Source of the DNA: Carya illinoinensis
Lineage: Eukaryota; Streptophyta; Magnoliopsida; Fagales; Juglandaceae
Assembly: GCF_018687715.1 (NCBI RefSeq)
Contig: NC_056760.1
Coordinates: 23,195,001 to 23,259,000 of the forward strand
DNA length: 64,000 bases
Direction of reading: 5' to 3'
Below, in pieces: positions 11,066 to 22,689 of this stretch (position 1 is its first letter; every line of letters starts with the position of its first letter). The translations under genes and the position numbers were made by a program. Under the pieces are notes generated by a model. The model was not told where the DNA came from. It did no database searches and saw only the letters and a program-made list of their open reading frames with translations.

Positions 11066-12307
11066 TGTTGGTAATTTTTTAATAATATTTATTTTTTTTA
11101 CCGTTACTTTTTTCCACTTTATGTGTCTGCATTCAGGTAACATATAATGATATATGTTTAAGTGCCAACGGGCTTGTTATTTAGTTGCCATTGCTTCGGG
11201 ATTAGGTATTAAGTTAGCTTATTTAAGTTGTAGGCGTTGGCCTATTTAAGTTCTTTACGTTGGCCATTTATTTTAGGGATGTAAAAATAAATTGAAAAAT
11301 CGAAAAACCGACTTGGTCAAGATCAGATCTATTGATTTGGTCCGATTTTCGACCGATTCGATTTGGAATCAATGCCTCTATTTTAAAAACCGGTCAAATT
11401 CAATCCGAAATAGGTTTTATATTGTTTAACACCAGACCGGTTTACATATTATATATATATTTTATTAATTTTTAAGATTCTATATAATATATTTTATATT
11501 ATATATAATATATATAATTATATATGAAATAATATATTATAATTTATAACATAACATTTTAATCTTAAACATGAATATTTATTTGATTATATGTTTTAAA
11601 TATAAAATATATATATTAAATACATTTTATTACCTAATAAACTCTCAATATATTTCTTTTGATAAATATATTAGTAATACTAACATACTTAAAATATTAA
11701 AACCAGAAAACCGGACCGGAATCAGTAAAATCAGACATACCGGTTTAGAAGGTAACCAGTTTGTAATCGGATTTTAAAAATACAAAACCGGTACATACCG
11801 ATTCGGTCTTAAATTTTGTCTAAAATCAGACCAGACCAGATTGATTACACTCCTAATTTATTTCTATTTTATTATTTTCCTGTTTACGTTTTTGTACGTC
11901 CTAGTTCCTTCTAAGTCATATGTATATTTTTTTTTTTGTTTAGTTCTTTGTACGGTACGATTGAAGAAAAAAATAATACATTAGAGAAAATAAGATAAGG
12001 AAAATAAGCTAGTGAAAGTATATTTTTTTAGAGTATATTTCTATATAAAAGAAATGTGTTCTTTTGGTAGAGTTTTAAACTCAACTACTTGTATAGAGTT
12101 GGATCAAGTTATACAGTTGAGCTGTTGTATTCTAGAAGAGTTAAGTCAAGATAAATTCTGTTGCACCGATTAATTTGAGATTTTGTACACCGCAGAGGGC
12201 TTGAATCTCCTTAAAAAAGCAAGATTTTCATGCTTCAGTCAAAACTGGTTTTGTTTAAATGTTAATTCCATTGTAATTTTTTTATATTATTGTATATTTC
12301 ACGAAAA
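11066..12307 (+). repeat. 5' LTR of the Copia element (interrupted by a hAT element)
   Basis: Co-linear with 15225-16815: shared blocks include 'gggcttgttatttagttgcc', 'gtaggcgttggcc', 'agttctttgtacggtacgat' and 'aataatacattagagaaaat'. A 582-bp element is inserted at 11274; the 3' LTR shows the empty site. Confidence 0.85.
11274..11855. mobile_element. hAT-type element, 582 bp, inside the Copia 5' LTR
   Basis: Ends are TAGGGATGTAA and, reverse-complemented, TAGGAGTGTAA. A perfect 8-bp target duplication, atttattt, lies at 11266-11273 and 11856-11863. The 3' LTR at about 16377-16390 carries a single atttattt with no insert, which confirms the boundaries. The interior is very AT-rich with CCGGTTT-type words and has no transposase. 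Confidence 0.85.
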
Positions 12308-12570
12308 ATTTTAAGAAGATTCTAATAAAGCTACAATCAAAAAATGCACGGAAAGCGTTGGAGATCTCGACAAGTTTTTCAATTTTAAGGAAACCTATTT
12401 CAAGAGTTAGAAGTGTAATTTACTCTTCTACCTAAGCCTTTTGAACGTTTTGTACGTTCTCACGATAAAGGTAAATTTGTTTTATGAAAATTATATCTTG
12501 CCCAAAGGTCAAAATTTAAGAAATTGTTGTTTGAAGCCTCAAAGAAAAGTTTTTAGAAAAATTTAGTAGG

Positions 12571-12697
<127 letters not shown>

Positions 12698-12869
12698 CTT
12701 TCTAACCAAAATGGTAAGAACCAATGACCCTTTTCACAAATTCAATCCTTTTTTAATGTGGCATAAGTGGGCAATTTGCTCGAACTTGCAAGTTTTTGAA
12801 ATAAGAAAATAATCCTCAAGTTAATGTAACTGAAGAACCATTTATAAAATGATTACAGATTTTAACTTG

Positions 12870-13330
12870 CTTCATGAATTTGTTGAAGGGTGGTGGGCAG
12901 ATTACGGTGCCAATAGGCATGTCTGCTATTATAAAAATTGGTTCAAAAATTATCTCCATTTATAGAAGAGAAAACAATTATGCTTGGTGATTTAAGTAAA
13001 ACCAAAGTTGTTGGGAGTGGTGAGGTTGAGCTGAAATTCACCTTTAGATGTATATCGATGCTCAAAGATGTACTCTTTACACAGTCTATGAAGAAGAATT
13101 TGATATCGAGTGTTTTACTCAACAAAGTGGGTTTCAAATAAACTATGGAATCTAACCAATATGTAATTACAAAATTGAAAATTTTTGTGGACATGGGTTA
13201 TGCTTGTGATGGAATGTTTAAATTGAATATTGAGAATAAAGCATAGGATGTTTCTCTTTATAGGTATTCTTCTTTAAATTTTTGGCTTGCACGTTTATGT
13301 CATAATAGTGATTAATACGTTCATCTCATG
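12870..13330 (+). pseudogene. Copia protease to pre-integrase region, broken
   Basis: Read with frame changes, the region gives [18 protein letters not shown] (the WxxDSGAxxHVC protease site of plant Copia, with the catalytic-site Ser-Gly replaced), then [37 protein letters not shown] and GYACDGMFKLNIENK, and ends in NFWLARLCH, the GAG-pre-integrase motif. The only sizeable open piece is 12938-13141. Frameshifts at about 12935 and 13140 and a stop at 13139 destroy the gene. Confidence 0.75.
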
Positions 13331-13888
13331 TAGTTTATGATTAATTCTCAAACTGACAAATTTTTTTTTTTTTTTTCAAAATGTGAAGTTTGTAGTCAAG
13401 CAAATACTACAAAATGGCCTTATAAAAGTGTTGAAAAATACCAAATTATTAGATTTAATTCACACCGTTCTTTATGAATTTGAAGGAATTCTAACTCGTG
13501 GAAAAAATGTATATTTTATCACTTTTATTAATAATCTCTTGAAATACACATATGTTAATTTATTAAAATAATAAATTTGATGATTTTGAAAATAATCAAA
13601 GAATTCTTCCATGGAATTGAAAATCAATTTGGTAGAAATGAGTTTAATTCATTTGTTCAATTATTAGGAATTATCCATGAAACTACGCTTGTGTTTTTCT
13701 TAGAGATGAAAGAAAAAATAGTAGTCTATATTTTTTTGGAATAAAGTGATTTTTTGAAGAGGTGTGTTAGTGTGTGTGTGTGTGTTTATTTTTTTTTTAT
13801 TTTTTTATTTTTTTATGAAAATGGAGATTTATTTTTAAATTCAAAAATTAGTGAGGGTCTAAGATTTTAGGAAAAAATAAAATAAAAT

Positions 13889-14254
13889 TCAAAAGATTTT
13901 GGTTCGAATGTCTTTCTTCTGTGTGGCTCCAGTCAGTTTGACACAATGGAGACCATAGAACTTGGTGACTAGAGTGTTCTCAAAGGCCTGGGATGTTTGT
14001 AGTAGGTTGGGAGCATCCGTAGAATCACCTGCAACATGTTGGCAAGTGATTATTGTTATTAATTTGTTGGTACTAATTGTAAAGTATGCGTTCAGTGAAT
14101 TTAGATGAACGGGAAAACTTTTCCAAACGATTTTACATTTACGTCCGATGCATCTATTATATTTGTTGCCGTTTGGTTTGTTTAAAACATATATGGTGTT
14201 AATTTTGGAGTTAGTGCCAAAGCCAAAAGTTTTCCAACGTTCAGCTTTTAACAT
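13889..14254 (-). CDS. Unrecognised 121-codon frame inside the Copia element
   Basis: An open frame antisense to the Copia element, in the space where reverse transcriptase should be. It has a plausible mixed composition (five Cys, spread Lys and Asn) and no low complexity. I do not recognise a family. It could be a fragment of another insertion or a chance frame in decayed DNA. No promoter or splice evidence supports it. Confidence 0.15.
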   Translation of the reverse strand: MLKAERWKTFGFGTNSKINTIYVLNKPNGNKYNRCIGRKCKIVWKSFPVHLNSLNAYFTISTNKLITIITCQHVAGDSTDAPNLLQTSQAFENTLVTKFYGLHCVKLTGATQKKDIRTKIF

Positions 14255-14329
14255 AAGCCGTTTTAGAATTTAAGTGTGCTTCATTGCATGCTTTGGCTGT
14301 CGTATTGTTGGCAAAATTCAAGTATAAAA

Positions 14330-14720
14330 ATTGAGTTGCTTTGGCGTCAATAAGAAAGCAAATTGATTGAAAGATTTATTACATGATATTTTCTTGTGAG
14401 AAAATCAACTTCACTCATATTAATATATTGTGATATTACTGCTACAATTGGTAAAGTACAAAACCGTTATTATAATGGTTAATCCAAATCCTTTAGAAGG
14501 AAAAAGCATACAACACTATGAGATTTTATTTACTTGATGGTGTAATTAACGTGTATTATGTTAAGTCATGTGATAATCTTGTAGATCCACTAACCAAGGC
14601 CTTGACAAGATACTGGGTCTAGAATATATCAAGGGGAGTGAGATTAAAACTCATGATTCAAGAGCCATGTATGAGGATACCTAATCTGGAGACTAGAGAT
14701 CCTGAGAACAGGGTTCAACG
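14330..14720 (+). pseudogene. Copia RNase H C-terminal region, broken
   Basis: Combined frames give CDITATIGKVQNRYYNG, then RRKHTT, INVYYVKSCDNLVDPLTKAL and the weak tail IQEPCMRIPN. These match the end of Copia Pol (CDSxAAIGxAxNxxYNGKSRHI, xVxSxxNxADPLTKxL). The order and the position just before the polypurine tract and 3' LTR agree. No continuous frame remains. Confidence 0.7.
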
Positions 14721-15224
14721 GAAAAAAGGAATCATATGATAGTCATAAGAAATGTACTATTTATTTTATTTCTTATTCCTACTATGTGAGTGCATTTATC
14801 CTGTAATGTTATGGATGATGCGTTTTTGAAAAAACTTTTAATGAAATTCTATAGCTTTTATGAGTAAGGTGTAAGAATTATATGAGCACCGTTGATAGAT
14901 TTTATCTATGTGAGTGTGAGAGTGGGGCCACTCTCTATGAGATTTAGGTTTATTCTCAAATACACTCATGAAACTGGAATTAGCACAAGGCCATGATATG
15001 CTTGCTAATAAAGCTCATGTCAAAACCTAGATTGCTATGTGTGAATAATAATTCTTTATTTTCTTTAAACAATCATAGTTCAAGTATGAGACTACTATTG
15101 ACTTTAGAGTAAAGGTTATTATTTCACTAAGTGAGGGTTCAATGGAGAGCACACATTCATTATGCATAATAATCTTTCTTTGTATGGAAGTGCCTTTTTT
15201 TTTAATTAAAAAATAGTGGGAGAA

Positions 15225-16815
15225 TGTTAGTAATTTTTTAATAATATTTATTTCTTTACTGTTACTTTCGTCCACTTTAAGTGCCTGCATTCAAGTAACA
15301 TATATTGATACATGTTTAAGTGCCAACGGGCTTGTAATCTAATAAATAACTAAATACTCATAAAACTCCCCATCGCCTCACCCAAGAATCATCTCTGTTT
15401 GCTGGGGGAGGGGGGTTAGTGTTTTGGCTCCACCCACCTCCCATTCTCGCAGGCCAAGGCTTTATCTTTTTCTATTTATTATTGTCTATTTCTAGTTGGT
15501 TTTTTTGTTTTTTGTTTTTTTTTTTTCCATCAGCACCATCACTTGCCAATCTACTGCTTTCTAGCGATCTAAGGCCGACACGCACCCCTCTAGCAGCTTC
15601 TGCAAATGCCGATGGTCTAGATGGTGGAAGAAATCTGCTCATATGTGCGGCGCTTACGCCTTACACGCAATTTATGATACGCATGAGATCCACGCACCTC
15701 CGTGCCTCAGAGAGTTCTCTACTTCCACTCACGGTAGTTTCTGGACGAGCGGCTTCAGATCTTAAAGACCTGACTATTCTCTTTTCTCTAGTTGTGGCGC
15801 GTGGCCTGTACGTGCTGCCACCGCTAGTGCCGATCCCTTGCCGGCAATTCGTCACAATGTTTGGTTGCTACAATACACAGTGTTTGGTTGCTACAATATG
15901 TTCATGTTTTTCCTAATCAAGGATCAAGTACAAGTGAATGTGATATTTCCTTCCAACCAGTCCAAACCAACATGTTACATAACACCCTTTTGTACTGCAG
16001 CTTCCAGCTGCAGTTTTATAGTTTATTTATCAAACTATTTTAAAACTGTCACCAAGCGGTTTCCCCTTGTAGGAACTGAGTGGGAGCCAAATTTTTTATT
16101 CCATTTACCCACTTTATTTTTTCTTTTTTGTATTGTAATGTGTATTAGTTTTGAGAAGACTATAGGAGATTCTCACTCTATCAAACTTATATCTTATATC
16201 CCTTACTTTATATATAAATATCTAACTTGTTAAAAAAAAAACAAGAAAAAAAAAAAAAAAAAAAGGAGGAGGTGCGAATGGGCTTGTTATTTAGTTGCCG
16301 TTGCTTTGGGATTGGGTATTGAGATAGCTTATTTAAGTTGTAGGCGTTGGCCAAGTGAAGTTGTTAACGTTGGCCATTTATTTCTTCTTTATTCTTTTCC
16401 TGTTTACGGCTTTGTACGTTCCTTCTTAGTCTTATATATATTTGTTTTGTTTAGTTCTTTGTACGGTACGATTGAAGAAAGAAATAATACATTAGAGAAA
16501 ATAAGATAAAGAAAATAAGCTAGTGAAAGTATGTTTTTTAGAATATATAAAAGAAATGTGTTTTTTTGTGGAGTTTTAAACTTAACCACTTGTACAGAAT
16601 TGGTTTGGTCCATATGACAATCAGTTAGACTGTTATATCCTAGAAGAATCAAGACAAAATGAATTCTGCTGCATCGTTTAATTTGAGATTTTATATATTG
16701 CAGAGAGTTTGAATCTTTTTAAAGAGAGAAATTTTCATACATTAGTCCAAACTAGTTTCGTTTAAATGTTAATTTTATTGTAATTTTTATTATATTATTG
16801 TGTATTTCACTAACA
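15225..16815 (+). repeat. 3' LTR of the Copia element (interrupted by a retroposon)
   Basis: Starts TGTTAG right after the purine tract and ends CTAACA, a 6-bp inverted end pair. It carries a 936-bp insert at 15336-16271 that is absent from the 5' LTR. Confidence 0.85.
15336..16271 (+). mobile_element. Poly(A)-tailed retroposon of unknown origin in the Copia 3' LTR
   Basis: The insert is flanked by gtgccaacgggcttgt (15320-15335) and gtgcgaatgggcttgt (16272-16287), a 16-bp target duplication with two mismatches; the 5' LTR has a single copy of this site. An A-rich tail (about 16231-16264) ends the insert. Long target duplications with an A tail point to LINE-mediated retroposition, of a truncated LINE or a processed transcript. 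A frame at 15419-15916 (165 codons, hydrophobic then Ser/Leu-rich) lies inside. I do not recognise its product and found no reverse-transcriptase motif. Confidence 0.65.
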
Positions 16816-17165
16816 TGTTGTATTTGAGCACCTACAAAATTGATCTCACATTAACCTAGACCATAAGCTCTAGATCCCTCCATTAGAAAGAAGCACACAA
16901 TGTTCAGCTAGCCTGGAAGCCCCCCATGCACTCGGGCTAACAAAAGCTCTTTTTTCTGTGGTTAATGTTTGTTTTCAAAAAATTTCTTAAAATATACATA
17001 AAATGGTAAACAAAAGATTCATATAGAAGCGAGATTGCAACAAAAAAAGAAAAAATGCAGAGATAAATGTCATTTTATGAAACTTTTTGAGCGACGGAGA
17101 AAGAGAAATGGGCGGAGGTTGGTTTGTTCACAGCCATGACGAAAGAGAATAGGAGTCATATATAG
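16816..17165. other. Intergenic DNA, nothing recognised
   Basis: AT-rich sequence to the right of the Copia target duplication. No frame or repeat could be supported. Confidence 0.4.
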
Positions 17166-17184
17166 AACCCAAAGAACAATAAGA

Positions 17185-17345
17185 AATGATATTTGCAGTC
17201 GTGGTTGTGGAAGCGGTGTATAGTCGTTTTGAAAAAAATGAATTAATATGAAACCCACATGAAAAAAAAAACTAACTTTTTAATCGTGGACCTCACTCTT
17301 TTTCAAAACGATTACGTGACGTTTGTAATTCCATGAGTGTCCATA
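17185..17345. mobile_element. MITE of the 'gtcgttttgaaaaa' inverted-repeat family
   Basis: Left arm agtcgttttgaaaaaaatga and right arm actctttttcaaaacgatta are imperfect inverted repeats around an A/T-rich centre with 'catgaaaa...ctaactttttaat'. The same layout recurs at about 17640-17790, 23620-23790, 23800-23925, 40729-40878 and, in part, 52866-52960. The outer ends are approximate and the target duplication is unclear. Confidence 0.5.
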
Positions 17346-17639
17346 ACATTGCTCAAGAACAATATCTAAACTCCACAAGTACTTTAGCTACAATGATCAT
17401 GATATGCTAACTGTACAGTACTACCTGAAAAAAGATGGCCTACCACTTCACACGACATCGTAAATATAGAACTTTGTCCATGCTGTTTGGTCACAGGTCT
17501 AGAATATTTAAATAGAAAAATCATTTGATATTAAAATATCAAACTAAAATTAATTTATATTAAACAGTCTGCAACATGCAGCGAAAATGAGACACACGGC
17601 TCTCAAGTCTCAATCTCCTTTTAAAAAAATAGAGTTAGA

Positions 17640-17795
17640 TAAATTATATTTATACAGTATGCAAGTGCTACATATTTATTTAAAAAAAATAAAAAAAATA
17701 TAAAATTCATATAAAAATTTTAACTTTTTAAATGATAGACCTTACTTTTTTTTAGAATGAGTGCGGAGAACTTACATAACTCATGACTAAATATA
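17640..17795. mobile_element. MITE, same inverted-repeat family, diverged
   Basis: Contains the characteristic order 'atacagtatgcaagtgctaca', A-rich, 'ttcatataaaaattttaact', 'aatgatagacctta' and 'tttttttagaatgagtgcg', as in the other copies. The ends are not fixed. Confidence 0.4.
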
Positions 17796-17799
17796 ATAT

Positions 17800-18487
17800 T
17801 CAAATAGTTAATGTGGTTTAAGAAATCAATATCAATGGTCCCCCAAATATATATATATATATATATATATATTACTTCACAATCAACTACATATATTATA
17901 TATATCATGTTCTAATACAATAATGGTGTGGGGGTAATATGGAAAAAATAAAAGAAAATATGAATGAAAACTTAATTAGTAAGCAAACTAATAATAATGT
18001 GAATTTGCATGTAAAAAGTCATAGATCACGACTACCCTTTTTATTCAAACTGCACGCGCGGAATGACCAAACAGACATGTCTCCATATCTATCTTGAATT
18101 CCCTGCATTAACTTTTTCCCCGGCCCCTACTCTGCAACGGTTCTCATGACTCCTGCAACCTGCAAACTTTAGATCCAGAAAATACACTGTCTCATATGTG
18201 AGCAGGAGCTAAAGACTGCAATACATCATCCTCAACTGCATGCCCATTTTTTAATTCTCAAATCATGTGGAGAGAGAGCCCTTGTCAATAGACGCTTCCC
18301 ATTTCTTTTGATCAATACATGGAAAAATTGATGCGGATCATGCCAAACTGCAGTACGGAACTAAAGTTCCCTAAACTTCTCTAGCTCCTCTAGTATTATG
18401 TTTTTGGCTATCCAAGCTTAATTTGGATGTTACCTAGCCTACAAGGCGCACGGGGTTCCCCGACGTAACCCCAAGAGACATTTGAGA
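17800..18487. other. Intergenic DNA with an (AT)n tract
   Basis: An (AT)n run lies at about 17847-17871. Otherwise ordinary AT-rich sequence with no gene signal. Confidence 0.4.
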
Positions 18488-18495
18488 GCAAAAAT

Positions 18496-18836
18496 TAGGG
18501 GTGTGTATACGAATAGGGATTTAAAAATTGGGAGTGAATACCCGCTTGGGTAAATCCAGTTACAACCTGGGTAGGTATCCAGTTCCTAAAATTCAATATC
18601 TGAATTGTAACCGGTATTAACCAATATCTAATTTTAACTCTTTTTTTTTAACTCTAGTTTTTGTACATGTCTTTCTGCATATACATAAAGACATCATTTT
18701 AAAACAAAAGTTATGTTTTAAAAAAAAATCCGATTACAAGTAATTAGATATGGGCGGGTCCAATCCGGGTGGTTATTCTAGATTTCTGAATTTTAGACTG
18801 GACAGGACAAAAATTCGGTTTAGATGCATATCCCTA
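18496..18836. mobile_element. hAT MITE, 341 bp
   Basis: Ends are TAGGGGTGTGTATACGAAT and, reverse-complemented, TAGGGATATGCATCTAAAC. A perfect 8-bp target duplication, gcaaaaat, lies at 18488-18495 and 18837-18844. The subterminal words (tgggtaaatccag, ccgggtgg) resemble those of the 2.7-kb hAT at 4030, so the two probably belong to related families. Confidence 0.85.
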
Positions 18837-18844
18837 GCAAAAAT

Positions 18845-19740
18845 GAGTTATGAACATACATAGGTTTGGGAAAATCACCTATAGTTTTGAATTCTGTTCA
18901 GTTTTGGCAAGAACGGCTAGGTTTTCTTGTTTCAGTGTATTATTTGGTATATTATACAACTTCATTTTGTTTTGTTCTAAATTATAGTCCATTTTAGTTC
19001 ATTCCGATCATTCCAATGAATTTCGGCCATTTTGGCCAAAATTTGCATTCAGACTACATTCTGTTCTAGATTATTTTAATGAAAATTTTGTAATTTTTTT
19101 TAACTTTATATGACATTTTGTAAATTTCAGATCTAAATAGTATTTATATAATTCTAAAATCTAGAAATAATTTATACAATTTTTTTTTTTTTTTTAACTA
19201 TATGTCTCATCATTCTCCACTTTTTAAATATCATTATTCTTAATAATTTTTTTAGATTTTTTTTGTCTTTCTTTTTTCTTGTGTTTTTCATCTCAAGATT
19301 GTATTTTTTAATATTATATATTAATACCAAGATCTTTAAGTTTTTTTTTTATGTTTTCAATGTATATTTATCTTTTAAATCTTTAATTTATAATATATAT
19401 AAATGTATTTATATTTATTTTATTAATTATATAACATAAATAGTAGGTGATCAGAATTATTCTATAATCATCCAAAAAACAATCTGTCATTAGAATTTGT
19501 AGGCTCCCCTCCCTGTAGATAAATTACGTTGTCACGTCACATATAACTCGTCCATAATTAGGTTTTTTGTCGGGACTCAGGCAGGAAAACTCTCCACCAT
19601 TGGGTAAAAAATTGCCTAACAACTGCACCTCGTCCTTGGGTGTAGCCCCTCCGCCTCGTACCCCGGTTGCTCTCTCTGCCCCATCAAAAGTTCATTGACT
19701 CCGTCCACCATTCCGGTCATCCTCAGTATACAACTTGTAT
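18845..19740. other. Intergenic AT-rich DNA
   Basis: T-rich low-complexity blocks between 19080 and 19400. No gene or bounded repeat was seen. Confidence 0.4.
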
Positions 19741-19751
19741 TGGAACCACCC

Positions 19752-20015
19752 CTACAAAAGTTTAGCAAATGTGCGTAGAATTGACTCCAATACGAGGAAA
19801 CATTCCATATCTTTGCCTGTATCGTCTTTCCCAGTTTCCATGGTGATAGAGAGACCTCCCTGATAAGTGATAAGCCGCATCCATTTGTAATAATGTTTTT
19901 GAAGACGTTTGGCTATTAAAACCAACATACCGCAAACTGCTGTCATAAGAATTTGGTTCCCAATTTTTGCAAAAGAAATTAATGGAGCCGACTTCTTCAT
20001 TTCCGAATTGCAAAA
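19752..20015 (-). other. Candidate 3' exon of the DUF538 gene (two competing frames)
   Basis: An acceptor GTATGTAG ends at 20016. Splicing from the donor at 20529 to 20015 keeps a frame (LQFGNEEVGSINFFCKNW...) to a stop at 19762, closing at 219 residues in total. The other frame (19752-20000, MKKSAPLISFAKIGNQ...) looks more protein-like, with a hydrophobic ILMTAVCGMLVLIA segment, but needs an extra small exon; AT...TCT at about 20098-20067 would fit the phase. Which, if either, is used cannot be settled by eye. Confidence 0.3.
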
Positions 20016-20529
20016 CTACATACACATTCATCACAACAACCAACCAAAATCACAGGTTTACAGATAAGAAGGTAAGTGACAAACACGATCCATCTAAGAG
20101 TTCGGAAGTTTTTGCTCTAAAATTCCAAAATATCACACTCAGTTCTCAATTTTTACAGCCCTAACATTATCGGTAAACTTTACTCCAAATTTTCTTTGCT
20201 GACAAAAGAAAAACAAACAAAAAGAAGGACATGATCTCTCATATGAAAGAGTTTCGATCATCTCTGAACTTGAAAATCCATCTTGTTCTTGTTTCTCCCA
20301 TCCTTCTTCAATACCATCCCTGCACTCCAAATTCAATGTCAGACCTTCCAATTGTAGAAAGTTTTCAGAACGGAATCACAGATTCAGAGAGACAAAATGG
20401 AATAACAACGTAACAGAGGAGAGAGCAGATCAAGAAACCCAGAAGGAGATTGCCCCAGCAATAAAGAACCCAGACCCAGGATCAATCAGAGATCGGAAAC
20501 CAAATCAAAATCAGAGAGAAAGCGGTTAC

Positions 20530-20935
20530 CTTGAGATTTACACACTGGAGGGTCTTCAAAGAGAGAGAGAGAAAGCTGTTTATGAGCAACACCAATATCA
20601 AACAAAATGAGCCCCGAAGAGGGATCGTTCACTATGATATCCTTCACCGGCAGCCAAAGAAAGAGTTCTTCCTGGGACAGACCCTCCAACCCTTTAAGCC
20701 CACCAAAACTGAGGTTAGCCCTGACGACGCTGTCAAAGTACACTCTGGTCTCAAACTTGGCCAAACATGGCTGTTCCAGATGCACCTCCAGCCGACCCGA
20801 TTGGTCAAGACTGTATGTTTTCACGCTTTCTGGGAAGAGCCCCGCCGGGAGGCCTTGGCTCTGGAGGAGATCGTGGATGGAAGAGATTGCCGTGAGAGGG
20901 AATAGGAGGAGAAGAAAGAGAGTGAGGAAAGACAT
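20530..20935 (-). CDS. DUF538 family secreted protein, first exon
   Basis: DUF538 proteins are small plant proteins of uncertain biochemical role. Arabidopsis relatives affect trichomes and stress responses. The frame starts at ATG 20935 with a clear signal peptide (MSFLTLFLLLLFPLTAISS, residues 1-19). The DUF538 domain follows at about 20-133: IHDLLQSQGLPAGLFPESV, CLAKFETRVYFDS, LSQEELFLWLPVKDI and DIGVAHKQLSLSLFEDPPVC. It covers nearly the full usual domain. A consensus donor (CAAG|GTAACC) lies at 20530/20529 after Lys-Ser-Gln. Reading through it adds 13 codons to a stop at 20486, giving 149 residues. Family members commonly end 20-40 residues after the domain, so a short last exon or retained-intron end is likely. 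A (GA)n-like run near 20565 lies inside the codons for LSLSLF. The strong domain match makes this a real gene; its 3' end is uncertain. Confidence 0.88.
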
Positions 20936-22680
20936 GTCTGTCTGTCACTGAAATTTGTCACAGAGTTGGAATTTTGGAGTAGGCTTTAGGTTTAGTTATT
21001 TTTAAGAGTGGTTTTAGGTTATCATGCCAAGTGGGGGCCAGAATAGACTGTCTATATTATGTTTTGGCATGACATATCGATACCAAATTACCTTTGATTT
21101 ATTTTCGAGTTATGAGGAATGTTTCGAGAAAATTCATGTTTTGATTAGTGAGAAGACCTTTATAGCCAGGACTTGAATGAATCAAATTCGTTCCAAACAA
21201 TTCAAGTACAAGGCCTTTGAGAAAAATAAATACTTCAATCAGTAGATAACTCGTCTTGAAGAAGAAAGAATGTTCTAAAACTTGAGATCATGGCACCATG
21301 CCAACAAAGGAGTGAAAAGGTGGGTTGTCGTGGGTTGTCTTGGGTTTTGGCATTGAGATGAACTGTCATCAGGGAAACACAACTCTCTTGGGACAACATG
21401 TTCCAGTCATGGAAACAAAGGAAAGGTTTATCTGTAAGTTTAATTATTGACATACCGACCACATCAACTAGTAAACAATAAGTGTTTGGATTTTTTTTTT
21501 TTTATTACTGTAATTAGTTAAGTAATATCTTCAAGCTGAATTATAAGTATCAAAACTCAAAGGTGTAATAGAAGGGTAATTTAGTCATACTAGACTGAAA
21601 TTGTAAATTAGAATCAGACAAACAGAGCAGAAACTCCTGTATAATTTAATTGCTTCTGAAGAAAGGTAAGAGAGAGTACAGAAATAAAGCCAGGAGCTTG
21701 CTGGTTTGGTATGAGACATATGGTTTGAAGCAGACTGTTGGCCGTGCATGTAAAAAGGAAGGGTCCAAAGGGGAATCCCATGTGATTTGTCGCAACAGCT
21801 ACACATGCAGACTGTAAGATGGTCAGAAAAATACAAGAAGGGAAGGTGCTCATCTCATGATCCCATGGTGAAAACTACGAGGCTTGAAACTTTACCCCAA
21901 CATTGAAAGATTTTGAAAAGGGAAAGAGAGGTTGAAGAAACTATTTTCATTCAAACGATTTCCTTTGTAGTGGAGATTAATCTAATCATTATAAAGAAGT
22001 TAGCCTTACAATATTCCCACTTAATGATATCATCACTATACACCAATTTAGAATGAGTTCAACTTGTGCTGTCCACCTAGAAAGGGAATGCCCCATTCCA
22101 TTGGGATTTTGGTGTGCAAATGCTTAACATGGTGAAACAAATTAATGTACTATATATCCAAAAGTTCTCATCTTGCATCTCACACACTAACATTCTCTCT
22201 AACTAGCCCACTTATTAATACATTAAATAGATTATTAATGTGAAAATCTATTACATAAATTAGAGTTATTATATTTTCAAGCTCGTGTACATCACATCAT
22301 TCATATTATTTAAAATTTTATCATTTAAATCAAATTATGTCCTAGAAACACTTTAGTATGTATGTTATCCACACTGACTTATAAATAGAATTTTTTATAA
22401 GTTAATATAAAAAATAATTTATTTTTACGTCTTTATGATTATAATATAATGAGTTACACTTATAGATAGCATAACTCTTAAAGAAATATTTTAAGACAGG
22501 TTTGATAAGTGGGATGAGATACAAAATTCTCATCTCATAATTATAATTTTTTTAAATTTTTACATAAAATATAATAAATAATTCAAATTTTTAAAATTTT
22601 AAAATAATAATAATATTAAAAAATAATATTTTAAATTTTTATCTAAAATAAAAAATTCTCATAGTCCAAATATGTCCTGA
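20936..22680. other. Intergenic DNA upstream of the DUF538 gene
   Basis: The first few hundred bases should hold the DUF538 promoter, but no clear TATA element was assigned. Minus-strand frames at 21235-21462 and 21585-21853 are unrecognised and short. From 22490 to 22680 lies a dispersed repeat of the 'gggatgagat...ctcatctcat' type. Confidence 0.4.
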
Positions 22681-22685
22681 AACTT
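22490..22685. repeat. Dispersed 'gatgagat' repeat
   Basis: The segment gataagtgggatgagataca...aattctcatctcata is followed by A/T-rich sequence and 'tcatagtccaaatatgtcctg'. It shares the 'GATGAGAT' and 'aataataatattaaaaaata' words with 30780-30975 in opposite orientation. Repeats of this style are frequent in walnut-family genomes (recalled, not computed). Confidence 0.4.
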
Positions 22686-22689
22686 CATA

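Noticed and set aside
15419..15916. 165-codon hydrophobic/Ser-rich frame as a host gene
   Set aside because: Lies wholly within a retroposed insert in an LTR, with no recognised domain.
20531..20951. Two plus-strand frames over the DUF538 exon
   Set aside because: Antisense shadows of a strong domain match.
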